A DNA stretch of 64,000 bases from Thorsellia kenyensis (GTDB lineage Bacteria > Pseudomonadota > Gammaproteobacteria > Enterobacterales > Thorselliaceae). The DNA lies in assembly GCF_042432445.1 (NCBI RefSeq), contig NZ_JBHLXE010000027.1, forward strand, positions 62,001 through 126,000. The letters run 5' to 3'. The notes beneath the pieces are model-generated. The model saw only the letters and a program-made list of their open reading frames with translations, was not told where the DNA came from and did not search any database. How positions within the stretch are numbered: position 1 is the first letter of the stretch; each line of letters begins with the position of its first letter. This document shows, one piece after another, positions 54,519 through 63,659 of this stretch. The translations under genes were made by a program, and so were the position numbers.

Positions 54519-55826
54519 ATGGAAAATATCATTACTAAAGATACAGTACTTAACAAAAATAATTATTATGAAGCTGGAATTGCTCAACGATTTAATTTTC
54601 CTGCATTGACAGAAGAGATAGCTACTGATTGTTGTATAGTTGGTGGTGGACTTGCTGGTATTAGTGCAGCAATTGAACTCAAGCTTAAAGGATATAGTGT
54701 TACCCTACTTGAGGCAAATCGAATTGGTTTTGGTGCCTCAGGACGAAATGGTGGACAGATAATAGTGGGATACTCAAAAGATGACGATATGATAAAAAAA
54801 TTCTCCTTATCTGAAGCTAAGGCATTTTGGGATATTAGCTTAGCTGGAGTAGAACTCATTAATAAAAGGATAGAAAATTATGGTTTAGAGTGTGATTATG
54901 AGAAGGGCTATTTGTTTGTGGCTAATGGTCCTAAAAAAGCGAACGAATTGATAAAAATGATGCAACAAAGAGAGCAGTATTATGGTTATAACCATCAAGA
55001 GTTAATCACTAAAACAGAGCTAAAAAATTATATTGGTTCTGATTCTTATGAAAATGGCGTTTATGATAAGTTATCCGGTCATTTTAATCCTTTAAAGTAT
55101 CTTTTAGGCCTAACCTCAGTTGCAAAATCAATGGGAGTGAAAATATTCGAAAATAGTCCGGTTATTACTTACAAAGATGAAGGCAACCTAATTTTTAAAA
55201 CTGTAAATGGTCAGTGCAAGAGTAAATTCGGGCTTATTGCTGGGAATGTCTATTCAAATGGATATGGTGAAATACTTCCTAAAAAAATTGCACGCAATAT
55301 TTTGCCGGTAGGGACTTACATTACTGTTACTGAACCGCTTGATGAACGCTTAGCAAAAAAATTAATCCCTAAACGTTCAGCTATTTGTAATACCAATTTT
55401 CAATTGGACTATTTTCGTTTAACCCCAGATAACCGATTACTTTTTGGTGGAGATGTCGCTATAGGTTCAACTGTACCACGCAATTATCTAGACAGAGTAA
55501 GACGTAGGATGGCTGCAGTTTTTCCTGAGCTAAAAGAGAGTAAAATTGAGTATATCTGGGGCGGTCATGTGGATGTGACTATGAATCAATATCCTGATTT
55601 TGGAAAATTAAGTAAAAATTTATATTATTTACAAGGTTTTTCTGGTCATGGTGTGGCATTGGCTGGTATTGCAGGTAAACTTATTGCTGACTCTATTTCT
55701 GGTGATGCAGAGAAATTCGATAAATTCAAGCAAATAAAGCATATGCCTTTTTACGGTGGACAATACTTACAAATGCCAATGCTGCTAGCTGGGCTTTGGT
55801 ACAATAAGTTAAAAGAGCTGTTTTAG
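54519..55826 (+). CDS. puuB: FAD-dependent amine oxidase, PuuB-like
   Basis: 435 residues (E. coli PuuB 426). D-amino-acid-oxidase-fold flavoprotein. The FAD site is CCIVGGGLAGISAAIELKLK near residue 38, followed by GFGASGRNGGQI; the C-terminal ribityl-binding motif is QGFSGHGVALAGIAGKLIAD. PuuB oxidises gamma-glutamylputrescine to the aldehyde in putrescine catabolism. The other puu genes are absent, and the gene is followed 240 bases later by a glutamate/aspartate-type ABC transporter, so the true substrate may be another amine or amino acid. Confidence 0.8.
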   Translation: MENIITKDTVLNKNNYYEAGIAQRFNFPALTEEIATDCCIVGGGLAGISAAIELKLKGYSVTLLEANRIGFGASGRNGGQIIVGYSKDDDMIKKFSLSEAKAFWDISLAGVELINKRIENYGLECDYEKGYLFVANGPKKANELIKMMQQREQYYGYNHQELITKTELKNYIGSDSYENGVYDKLSGHFNPLKYLLGLTSVAKSMGVKIFENSPVITYKDEGNLIFKTVNGQCKSKFGLIAGNVYSNGYGEILPKKIARNILPVGTYITVTEPLDERLAKKLIPKRSAICNTNFQLDYFRLTPDNRLLFGGDVAIGSTVPRNYLDRVRRRMAAVFPELKESKIEYIWGGHVDVTMNQYPDFGKLSKNLYYLQGFSGHGVALAGIAGKLIADSISGDAEKFDKFKQIKHMPFYGGQYLQMPMLLAGLWYNKLKELF

Positions 55827-56067
55827 ACTAAATATAGTGGATCAAAATTGTACGAGATCAAATATTAATATATAAAATGTATGTTAATGTCAGTGTAAAA
55901 TTCTTATTTAAGCATGCAGTTCACATTTTTTTAACATTTTGATTGTTTTTTTTTCAATAGTTCACTATCTTAAAGATGAAAGTGTTTGTTAATGACTAAG
56001 TTCTTTTTTGAAAAAGAGCAAACACGTTCCTCTTGGATTTAATACTCTTTATTTTAAGGAAGGAAAT

Positions 56068-56961
56068 ATGAAAAAAATTTTAAAAAAAGCAGTGATTGCT
56101 GCAGGTTTACTCTCTTTAGCTTCAGTAGGGTTTGCTAATACTTTGCAAAATATCCAAGAAAGGGGAGCAGTTAATCTCGGGGTAAGAGAATCAAGTGGAC
56201 TTTCTTATGCGCTTGGTAATGGTAAATTTGTTGGTTTTCATACTGAAATGGCTGAAATTATTGTTTCTGATATTGCCAAGCACCTCAATAAACCCGATTT
56301 AAAAATCAATTATGTTCCCATTACTTCACAAAATAGAATTCCTTTAATTCAAAATGGTACAATCGATTTTGAATGTGGAACCACAACCAATAACAAATCC
56401 CGCCAAAAAGAAGTCTCTTTTGCTAATACAACGTATATAGAAGAAGTTAAAATTGCAGTTAAAAAAGACTCAGGAATCAACTCGTTAAAAGACTTAGATG
56501 GTAAAACTATTGCCACTACAACAGGAACAACTTCAGTGCAGACTTTGAGAAAAAATAAAAGGGCTGAGGGAATAGATTTTAAAGAAGTTAATGGCAAAGA
56601 TCATGCGGACAGTTTTTTGTTGCTAGAAACAGGTAGAGCCGATGCATTTGTGATGGATGGTTCTATTTTAGCAGCGAATATTTCTAAATCTAAAGATCCT
56701 TCCCAATTTATGATTTTGGATGATGTGCTTTCTATTGAGCCAATTGCTTGTATGTTAAGTAAAGATGATACTGAACTTCAAGAATTAATAAATGCAAGCA
56801 TTAAGAGACAAATTGAAGATGGTTCATTGCTTAACTTATATAACAGATGGTTCCTAGAGCCAATTCCACCAAAAGATATCGTTATTGGTTTACCTTTACC
56901 AGAAAAAACTAAAGAAGTATGGGCTAATCCGAACAACAATCCAATGGAAGATTATAACTAA
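56068..56961 (+). CDS. gltI: Amino-acid-binding periplasmic protein, GltI-like
   Basis: 297 residues from the ATG at 56068, which has aaggaa upstream and begins a clean signal peptide (MKKILKKAVIAAGLLSLASV, cleaved near GFA). A longer frame from 56008 lacks these. Family-3 solute-binding protein: VNLGVRESSGLSYALGNGKF, the ligand-site IQNGTIDFECGTTTNNKSRQ and LEPIPPKDI near the end. Best match is the glutamate/aspartate-binding protein of the E. coli gltIJKL system. A small hairpin (56999-57012) in the 127-base gap to the permease gene may lower downstream expression, a common arrangement for binding proteins. Confidence 0.88.
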   Translation: MKKILKKAVIAAGLLSLASVGFANTLQNIQERGAVNLGVRESSGLSYALGNGKFVGFHTEMAEIIVSDIAKHLNKPDLKINYVPITSQNRIPLIQNGTIDFECGTTTNNKSRQKEVSFANTTYIEEVKIAVKKDSGINSLKDLDGKTIATTTGTTSVQTLRKNKRAEGIDFKEVNGKDHADSFLLLETGRADAFVMDGSILAANISKSKDPSQFMILDDVLSIEPIACMLSKDDTELQELINASIKRQIEDGSLLNLYNRWFLEPIPPKDIVIGLPLPEKTKEVWANPNNNPMEDYN

Positions 56962-56998
56962 TCTCATTTTTTGATAGACTTTTATTCCTGCCCTCATT

Positions 56999-57012
56999 AC
57001 CTATTGATAGGT
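56999..57012 (+). terminator. Small hairpin between gltI and gltJ
   Basis: Stem ACCTA/TAGGT with loop TTGA followed by TTTGGGGGTTTTT. Too weak for a full stop; may cause partial termination or protect the 3' end of the gltI message. Confidence 0.4.
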
Positions 57013-57088
57013 TTTGGGGGTTTTTGTTCTAATGAAATGATGAATTTATGAATTGATTAGTTATTTACTTATCATTCAAGGAGATTAG

Positions 57089-57844
57089 ATGAGTTTAGAT
57101 TTTTCTTTCTTATGTTTTGATACCATTACTCTAGAGGCTGCAGAAAAATGTTTTCGTTCCGTAGAAGAGGAAACCTATTTTGATTGGTTAGTTTCAGCGT
57201 TCGGTTGGACAATTTCAGTAGCTTTATGCTCTCTTGCAATTGCGTTCATGTTAGGGATAGTGATAGGAACACTAAGGACATTACCTAACCGTAAAGTTAT
57301 TCCTTGGTTTGCTAATGCTTATGTTGAGTTATTTAGAAATATCCCATTACTGGTCCAAATTTTCATTTGGTATCATGTAGTACCTGCGGTGTTTCCTGCA
57401 TTACAAGAAGCGCCGAGTTTTTTACTCGTTGTATTAGGATTAGGATTTTTTTCTTCAGTCAGATTTGCTGAGCAAATTAAATCGGGTATTTTATCAAGAC
57501 CGACAGGTCAACGATATGCAGCTTCAGCACTTGGCATGACAACATTCCAAAGCTATCGTTTTGTTATTCTGCCTGCTGCTTTTCGAGTGGTTTTTCCGCC
57601 TATTACTTCTGAAACAATGAATATAATAAAAAATTCATCAGTAGCTTTTGCTGTATCAATAGCTGAATTAACTCAATTCGCACTTCAAGTCCAAGAAGAG
57701 GTTTCTCACAGTGTTGAGGTATATCTTGTGGTAACGGCTTTATATATGTTCAGTGCTTTGAGTATGTATCTTGTGATGCGATTTATTGAACGAAAAATTG
57801 AAATACCTGGATTCGCATCTCCTTCTGGCTTAGGGGGACACTAG
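57089..57844 (+). CDS. gltJ: Glutamate/aspartate ABC permease GltJ
   Basis: 251 residues (E. coli GltJ 246). Inner-membrane permease of the HisMQ/GlnP type with about five helices. The coupling motif for the ATPase is ASALGMTTFQSYRFVILPAA near residue 151. FRNIPLLVQIFIWYHVVPA is typical of GltJ. It precedes gltK by one base between stop and start, so the two subunits are co-translated. Confidence 0.92.
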   Translation: MSLDFSFLCFDTITLEAAEKCFRSVEEETYFDWLVSAFGWTISVALCSLAIAFMLGIVIGTLRTLPNRKVIPWFANAYVELFRNIPLLVQIFIWYHVVPAVFPALQEAPSFLLVVLGLGFFSSVRFAEQIKSGILSRPTGQRYAASALGMTTFQSYRFVILPAAFRVVFPPITSETMNIIKNSSVAFAVSIAELTQFALQVQEEVSHSVEVYLVVTALYMFSALSMYLVMRFIERKIEIPGFASPSGLGGH

Positions 57845-57845
57845 T

Positions 57846-58520
57846 ATGTTTGAATTGAATTTGGATTTTTCTTTTTTATCGCTTCAATTTATCAATGATT
57901 ATTTAGTCAAAGGCTTTTTATTCAGTTTACGGCTCACTTTATTCGCGACAATTGGCGGCATATTTTTGGGGACCTTAATTGCATTAATGCGGATATCTAA
58001 TTCCAAATATCTCTCAATTCCGGCCAGGATCTATGTTGATGTTATGCGTTCAATTCCTCTTCCCATGGTTATACTGTGGTTCTTTCTGGTTGTTCCGCTA
58101 ATTATAGGCAGATCATTAGGTGCAGAAATTTCTGCTTACATCACGTTCATCGCATTTGAAGCTGCCTTTTTTTCTGAAATAGCGAGAGCAGGGATAAAAT
58201 CAGTAGGCACCGGTCAAGTACATGCCTGCCAAGCACTTGGTATGAGCTATGGACAAACAATGCGTCTAGTGGTGCTCCCACAAGCATTTAGAAATATGCT
58301 ACCTGTTTTTTTAACACAAACAATTATCTTGTTTCAAGACACAAGTCTTGTTTATGTAGTCGGTGCTTATGATCTACTAAAAGGATTTGAACTTGCAGGT
58401 AAAAACTATGGACGTAATATTGAAACCTATTTACTTGCTGCTGTCGTATACTTTGTGATTTGTTTTACACTATCGCAAATTGTTAAATATTATCAAAACA
58501 GAATGGCAATTGTTCGTTAA
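57846..58520 (+). CDS. gltK: Glutamate/aspartate ABC permease GltK
   Basis: 224 residues, the length of E. coli GltK. Second permease subunit, with RLTLFATIGGIFLGTLIALM near the start, the loop VMRSIPLPMVILWFFLVVPL, and coupling motif ACQALGMSYGQTMRLVVLPQ near residue 129. It pairs with GltJ to form the channel. The ATPase gene starts 28 bases downstream. Confidence 0.93.
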   Translation: MFELNLDFSFLSLQFINDYLVKGFLFSLRLTLFATIGGIFLGTLIALMRISNSKYLSIPARIYVDVMRSIPLPMVILWFFLVVPLIIGRSLGAEISAYITFIAFEAAFFSEIARAGIKSVGTGQVHACQALGMSYGQTMRLVVLPQAFRNMLPVFLTQTIILFQDTSLVYVVGAYDLLKGFELAGKNYGRNIETYLLAAVVYFVICFTLSQIVKYYQNRMAIVR

Positions 58521-58548
58521 TTAAAACGATAATTATAAGGAGAAAATT

Positions 58549-59286
58549 ATGATTACTTTAAATGCCATCTCTAAATGGTATGGCTCAGTCAAAGTATTAG
58601 ATCAATGCAGTTTAAATATAAAGCAGGGAGAAGTTGTAGTTGTATGCGGGCCCTCAGGATCTGGAAAATCCACACTAATAAAGACTATCAATGCACTAGA
58701 ACCCATTCAAGAAGGTGAGATATTTGTTGATGGAGTTAGCATACATGATAAAAACGTCAATTTAAACAAGTTAAGAAGTCGTGTTGGCATGGTATTTCAA
58801 CATTTTGAACTGTTCCCACATTTAACTGTTTTTGAAAATTTATGTTTGGCGCAAATTCATGTGCTTAAACGAGCAAAAAGTGACGCTGCGAAGCAAAGCA
58901 TAAAATATCTTGAACGAGTTGGTCTGCAGGCTCACAAAGACAAATACCCAGGACAATTATCGGGAGGTCAACAGCAACGAGTAGCAATTGCAAGAGCACT
59001 AGCTATGGATCCTATCGTGATGTTATTTGATGAGCCAACGTCAGCATTAGATCCTGAAATGGTAGGTGAAGTACTTGATGTGATGGTTAAACTTGCTAAT
59101 GAAGGGATGACAATGATGTGCGTGACGCATGAAATGGGTTTTGCACGCAAAGTCGGTTCGAGAATTATATTCATGGATGTAGGGGGTAAAATATTAGAAG
59201 ATTGTGACAGCGCAAGTTTCTTTGAGCACCCTGAAAAGCGCCTTCCTAGGACACAAGAGTTTTTGTCTAAGATCCTCAATCATTAA
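58549..59286 (+). CDS. gltL: Glutamate/aspartate ABC ATPase GltL
   Basis: 245 residues. Walker A GPSGSGKSTLIKTIN near residue 34, Q-loop MVFQHFELFPHLTV, signature LSGGQQQRVAIARAL, Walker B IVMLFDEPTSALDPE, switch histidine VTHEMGFA. Polar amino-acid transporter type, matching GltL/GlnQ. Preceded by aagga. It ends the gltIJKL operon; a hairpin 20 bases past the stop probably terminates transcription. Confidence 0.94.
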   Translation: MITLNAISKWYGSVKVLDQCSLNIKQGEVVVVCGPSGSGKSTLIKTINALEPIQEGEIFVDGVSIHDKNVNLNKLRSRVGMVFQHFELFPHLTVFENLCLAQIHVLKRAKSDAAKQSIKYLERVGLQAHKDKYPGQLSGGQQQRVAIARALAMDPIVMLFDEPTSALDPEMVGEVLDVMVKLANEGMTMMCVTHEMGFARKVGSRIIFMDVGGKILEDCDSASFFEHPEKRLPRTQEFLSKILNH

Positions 59287-59306
59287 TTCCAGCTAAACGT
59301 TGGTTA

Positions 59307-59346
59307 AAAGCACTTCAGCTATTGAAAATATGCTGTAAGTGCTTTA
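59307..59346 (+). terminator. Hairpin after gltL
   Basis: Arms agcacttcagc and gctgtaagtgct (one bulged T), with A residues before and a short T-rich tail (ttacgtg). Confidence 0.6.
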
Positions 59347-59740
59347 CGTGTTTGTAATAATCAGCACATTAAGCTATAGCCTTAATTCGGTTACTTAGAA
59401 ATATTATAATGATTACAGCCTCTTAAAATTACTCTTTTAAGCAGTGCCTGAATCGATAGCAATATTTGATTTAGAACCTTTTTATTAGTATAGGATGGAA
59501 AATATCTTTAAAAAAGTAAAATCTTGCGCTCGCAAAGGAAAATCTAAATACTTTTTTCAATTATCTCTAAAATACTACAAAGCTATATTGTTATAAGACT
59601 AATTTTAAATCTGTTTAATTAGTGGTTGAAAAGCCCGTTAAAAAATAGACCATTCCAATAAAACCTCTCACTATCTCAGGCTATTTTTTAATTGAGCAAT
59701 TTAAAAAAATCCACGATAATCAATTGGAAAAGTTTTTATG
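59347..59740. other. Spacer between convergent gltL and gstA
   Basis: About 390 bp, A+T-rich. No gene, repeat or second terminator seen. Confidence 0.35.
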
Positions 59741-60361
59741 TTACCAAACATCTTGAAGATTTAACCCTTCTTGTTCTAACGTTTTTATCACGGCATCTCT
59801 TTTCATCATGGTATTCATGAAGCGACATAAGTGGCTGTATTTAGAAATATCCATTTTTAAAAAGTGCGTCCAATTAATGACGGTAAAAAGGTAACCATCA
59901 GCTACACAATAAGAATCACCTAATAAATAAGTGTTTTTTTCTAAATGTGCATTTAAGTATTCAAATTTTTTGTGGATATTTTCAATTGCAATTGCTTTAT
60001 ATTCTTCAGGAGTCCTTGGGTTATAAAGTGGAGAGAATCCTTTATGTAATTCGGTAGATATATAGTTTAACCAGCTAAGCGCCTTATATCTGTTAATTTG
60101 TCCCACGGCAGGTAATAAATTTTTATCACTAGCTAAGTCAGCAATGAATTGAACAATAGCAGCGCCTTCTGTGAGTAATGTACCATCATCTAACATCAAA
60201 GCTGGTACCTGACCATTAGGGTTGATTGCTAGATAATTTTCTCCATTTCCCATAACCTTAGTTGCGAGATTAACAGATTCCATAGTATATGGAAGATTAG
60301 CTTCATTTAGTGCAATATGTGGTGAAACAGAGCAAGAACCTGCGCTATAAAATAATTTCAT
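59741..60361 (-). CDS. gstA: Glutathione S-transferase
   Basis: 206 residues (E. coli GstA 201), beta-class GST. The N-terminal thioredoxin fold (1-80) has MKLFYSAGSCSVSPHIALNE, with Cys10 and His15 in the beta-class positions, and the glutathione-binding NPNGQVPALMLDDGTLLTEG. The helical C-terminal domain carries LNYISTELHKGFSPLYNP and DSYCVADGYLFTVINW. Conjugates or reduces electrophiles with glutathione in the cytoplasm. Confidence 0.93.
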   Translation of the reverse strand: MKLFYSAGSCSVSPHIALNEANLPYTMESVNLATKVMGNGENYLAINPNGQVPALMLDDGTLLTEGAAIVQFIADLASDKNLLPAVGQINRYKALSWLNYISTELHKGFSPLYNPRTPEEYKAIAIENIHKKFEYLNAHLEKNTYLLGDSYCVADGYLFTVINWTHFLKMDISKYSHLCRFMNTMMKRDAVIKTLEQEGLNLQDVW

Positions 60362-60984
60362 AATGTATCCTTATATTTAGTTTAAAGTTGAAAAGCTTAC
60401 GACCCGAAAAATACCAATTAAAGAAAGAATTACTAAAGAAACGAACTACATATACTTAATATGGTGCCTATTTTATAAAGTTCAAGGCATCGTCCATAAC
60501 TAATTTTGCAACTAACTCTATTTAAAGAACATTTGCAAGAACAATGCAGAGCTTAATTGGTATGTATTTAAGGTTGATTAATAGTCAACTATTAATCCTG
60601 GTTACCTAATTTTATGCACATTATTTTCAGCGAAACTGATGATGAAAATAAGGTTAAAAGGATAGAGAAAACCTTTAAGTTTCTGTGTAGTTGGCGTGCA
60701 CGATCTCACCCAGAAAGAGATAGTAATACTGCATTATTTCAGTCGGGCATGAAATTATATGTTAAACAATAACTTGGTAAGTAATTGATCGTTAATTAAC
60801 CTTATGTATTTACGAATGACGGCTAGCTTGCATTTTTTAATTGACTAAATCTACAAAATACTATTTTAAAAGTCGATTTACTTACAAAAAAACAAAATAA
60901 ATTAAATAATAGGTTGAATATTATTTAATTTAATGTTATTCATATTAAAAATTAATTCCATTAAAATGAGAAAAGGACTTTGCC
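60362..60984. other. 0.6-kb spacer with a gene-end remnant
   Basis: No intact gene. It contains a short frame (60614-60772, 52 codons) whose last 17 codons repeat those at 2395-2445. The rest is A+T-rich upstream DNA of the ankyrin gene. Confidence 0.45.
60722..60777 (+). repeat. Gene-end remnant shared with 2395-2450
   Basis: 52 of 56 bases match the copy near the other end of the window. Here the frame upstream stays open to an ATG at 60614 and gives RSHPERDSNTALFQSGMKLY, so a little more of the parent gene survives. Family not recognised. Confidence 0.55.
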
Positions 60985-61665
60985 ATGAAAAAAAAAGGAA
61001 TGTTATTCATATTTATATTGCTAATAGGATTTTCTTCATGGGCTGACAATTCATTTAGATATAATATGAATGAATTGAAAGTCATTGCAAATGAAAAGGT
61101 ATTCCCTAACAGAATTTTTTATGAAAATAAATCTGAAGGACCTTACAGCGATTGGTTTGATGCAGTTAAAAAAGGAAATTATCATAAAGTTAAAAACCTT
61201 ATTGAAAATGAACATCCTATAGATGTAAAAGACGAGGCATCACTCGGACAAACAGCTTTAGGTTGGGCTGCATTTATTGGTTATAAAGATATAGTTGAAT
61301 TATTAGTGAAACACGGAGCTAGTTTAAAAGCCACTGATAATGCTGATGTAAAACATGTTTTTAAATCAGCTATTATGGGTGGAAATATAGAGATTATTGA
61401 ATATATCTATTCTCTTTCAAAAGATTTTGTGGATATCAATGAGCTTGAGGATGATGGTGAAACCATGTTAATTGTAGCCAGTTATGCTGGAAGATTAGAT
61501 AGTGTTAAATTTTTATTAGCTAATGGCGCCAATGTTAATATAATTAGTGAGCAAAAACAACATAATGCACTTACTTATGCATGTACTCAAGGTCATGAAG
61601 ATGTAGTTAATTTATTATTACGCTATGGCGCAATTAATTTTAGAACAGGATTAAATGGTTGCTAA
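60985..61665 (+). CDS. Secreted ankyrin-repeat protein
   Basis: 226 residues. Signal peptide (MKKKGMLFIFILLIGFSSWA, cleavage near ADN). Then a short unique region and four ankyrin-type units: WFDAVKKGNYHKVKNLIENE (57-76), LGQTALGWAAFIGYKDIVEL (about 86-118), an irregular one (122-150), DGETMLIVASYAGRLDSVKF and HNALTYACTQGHEDVVNLLL. A periplasmic protein-binding role is likely. Such proteins occur as catalase-protecting or immunity factors elsewhere, which is only a possibility here. The stop codon lies directly against the apparent left end of an IS66 element, so the C-terminus may have been replaced. Confidence 0.8.
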   Translation: MKKKGMLFIFILLIGFSSWADNSFRYNMNELKVIANEKVFPNRIFYENKSEGPYSDWFDAVKKGNYHKVKNLIENEHPIDVKDEASLGQTALGWAAFIGYKDIVELLVKHGASLKATDNADVKHVFKSAIMGGNIEIIEYIYSLSKDFVDINELEDDGETMLIVASYAGRLDSVKFLLANGANVNIISEQKQHNALTYACTQGHEDVVNLLLRYGAINFRTGLNGC

Positions 61666-61749
61666 GTAAGCATCCGAGCAACGCATCTAGAATAAGCCTA
61701 TAAATCCACTAAACTGAGCATAATTTCAACCCATCGAGGATTATGCTTT

Positions 61750-62036
61750 ATGAAAAAATACACAATACAAGAAAAAATCTCGCATTTAGAAGTGCGTGCT
61801 ACCTCTGGGCTTAAAATGGCTGATTATGCTGCTTTGCATAATATCAATTTTAGCTCATTTAGGTGTTGGTCCTATCATGTAAAAAAGGCCTTGTCAGCTA
61901 AATCTATTCATTCCATTCCATTCAAGAAACTCCTGTACATACCACAGATGTGGTTGAGGATGAAATCATCAATAGTGCATCCAAAATTGATACCTCTGCA
62001 ACGCCAGTATCACAATGTACACCACTGACAGCCTAA
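61750..62036 (+). pseudogene. tnpA: IS66 TnpA-like accessory gene, frameshifted
   Basis: Starts MKKYTIQEKISHLEVRATSG and carries the helix-turn-helix of IS66 TnpA-like proteins (MADYAALHNINFSSFRCWSY). A duplicated 5-mer (attcc, about 61909-61919) shifts the frame after residue 56. Removing one copy restores a frame ending SQCTPLTA with a stop at 62034-62036. TnpA is needed for transposition in classic IS66 elements but its action is unclear. Confidence 0.75.
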
Positions 62037-63155
62037 AGAGCAGTTGATTGCACTCGTGGTTGATTTATTCAAACGCTACAATTTTGCTGAAGAAAAACTC
62101 AAAGCAATGATGATGAAAACATTTGTTCGTAAAAGTGAAGTGAATGATAAACAATTCAATCTATTTTCAGAAGAAGAGTTCTCTGAGCTCGCTTCTTTTA
62201 TTGAAAGTACTCACTCATGTGATTCTACTGAAGCACCTTCAGACGCCTCCGAGGGTGCGACTGAAAAAGCTGAGTCGAGTACTCCCCCAAAAAAATCAAG
62301 TGGTCGTAAGTCATTAATCCCGATTTACCAAGGGAAGAACGTATTATTGATTTAGAGGATAAAACCTGTAAAACATGCTCTAGTGAAATGACGGCTATCA
62401 GTGAAGCAATTTCTGAAAAAGTTGATTTTATTCCTGCTAAAATTATTATCATTCGTACTAAGCGCATTAAGTACACCTGCACTTGCTGTCAAACTTTAGT
62501 CGCAGCGCCTATGCCTGCAGAAATCATTGATAAAGGCATTCCAACTGATAACCTGCTTGCTGAGATTGTTGCTAAAAAATTCATTTACCACTTGCCCCTT
62601 TATAGGCAGCAACATTTGTTTAAAACTATGGGAGTGGATTTTTCACTCAGTACCTTATCAGATTGGGTAGCTGCAGTGGTAAATGCACTTGCACCTCTCG
62701 CTGAAAGACTCAAGATATTACTCCTTGAGCAAGAAGTCATTCATGCCGACGAAACTCGCCTCAATATCTTAGATAATCGGCGAGGGAGCTCTATTATTCA
62801 TGGCTACATCTGGGCTTATGCTTCTAGCATACATTCTAATGTGCGCATCATCTACTATGATTGCACTGACAGTCGTGAGGGTAAACACGCCCAAAATATA
62901 TTAAAAACCTTCAAGGATAAACTTGTCGTGGACGATTACTCTGGCTATAAAGCCCTGTTTGATAAATATGAATCGATTATTGAAGCAGGTTGCTTTACCG
63001 ATGTCCGTTGTAAATTTGCTGAAATAGTTAAAGTCGTACCGTATCCATTTGCTCAATATTTTATTAATGAAAGTGCTAAACTTTATCAGATTGAGGATAA
63101 ATTAAAACTCCTAACACCTGAAGAAAGAAAACGGGGCGCAAAGCAAATTGGTTAA
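62037..63155 (+). pseudogene. tnpC: IS66 transposase TnpC, broken
   Basis: N-terminal part (from 62037, LIALVVDLFKRYNFAEEKLK) is followed by an acidic, serine-rich linker. A frameshift near 62305-62318 separates it from the zinc-finger part (DKTCKTCSSEM ... YTCTCCQTLV). The DDE catalytic core is present for the first two acidic residues, HADETRLNILD and LVVDDYSGY, but the protein stops at GAKQIG before the region holding the catalytic glutamate (DNN-x-AE). It is therefore non-functional. Joined to an IS110 remnant. Confidence 0.85.
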
Positions 63156-63167
63156 ATTCTCTACTAG

Positions 63168-63290
63168 TGAGAAAGTCCTCAAATGTCGTAGCGGTCGCTT
63201 TGACTAAAAAAACGGCGAGAACGGTATGGGCTATTTTGAGTAAAAATAGTGAGTATCGCTGTGAGATGACGATTAAGGAGGCAACCTAAA
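63168..63290 (+). pseudogene. IS110-family transposase C-terminal fragment
   Basis: Forty codons reading SSNVVAVALTKKTARTVWAI ... to a stop. This is the conserved C-terminal end of IS110 transposases, where N(V/A)-AVALA-K-AR-VWA is typical. No other part of an IS110 element is seen upstream; it abuts the truncated IS66 gene. Confidence 0.75.
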
Positions 63291-63659
63291 TGACGCGCGT
63301 TAAAGCAAATGCTCCCGCAGGGTTCTTAGTCGTGGTGACCTTATCAAGCTAAGGTCACCACGACTAAGATAAAATTAAAAGAAGTGAAGTTTTTTGCTAT
63401 AAAAAAGAAGTAAATATTAAAGACAATCCAACAGATTCTGCATAAAAAGATAAGCTGATTAACTGTTCGAACCGACATGAGAGAAATCTGTTTAAGACTA
63501 AGGCTCCCTAGCAATAAAGCCGTCAAATTGATAAGACCTCATGTGCGAATTTCATCCTGTGCTCAGGCTCAAATAGCCTACAAAGAAGCCGAATATATGG
63601 AAGCATTCGAATTTAGTTAAAAATCTCATTTTTTTCTTGCCAATTGGAAGAAGTCCATA
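63291..63659. other. Transposon debris
   Basis: No intact gene. Contains the perfect hairpin at 63325-63368. A short plus-strand frame near 63540-63620 (ending EAEYMEAFEFS) is unrecognised. Confidence 0.4.
63325..63368. repeat. Perfect 19-bp inverted repeat
   Basis: Arms cttagtcgtggtgacctta (63325-63343) and its exact complement (63350-63368), separated by tcaagc. No mismatch. It lies 35 bases after the IS110 fragment and may be its right flank or a recombination or termination signal. Confidence 0.85.

Larger units (their letters stand above)
61666..63155 (+). mobile_element. Decayed IS66-family element
   Basis: Left end at 61666 begins GTAAGCATCCGAGCAAC, and IS66-family ends begin GTAA. 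It contains a frameshifted tnpA-like gene, no tnpB, and a tnpC with one frameshift and a missing C-terminus. IS66 similarity ends near 63150, where an IS110 fragment begins, so the right end is lost. Confidence 0.75.

Noticed and set aside
61750..63155. Intact, active IS66 element
   Set aside because: tnpA and tnpC are frameshifted, tnpB is absent, and the part of TnpC with the catalytic glutamate is missing.
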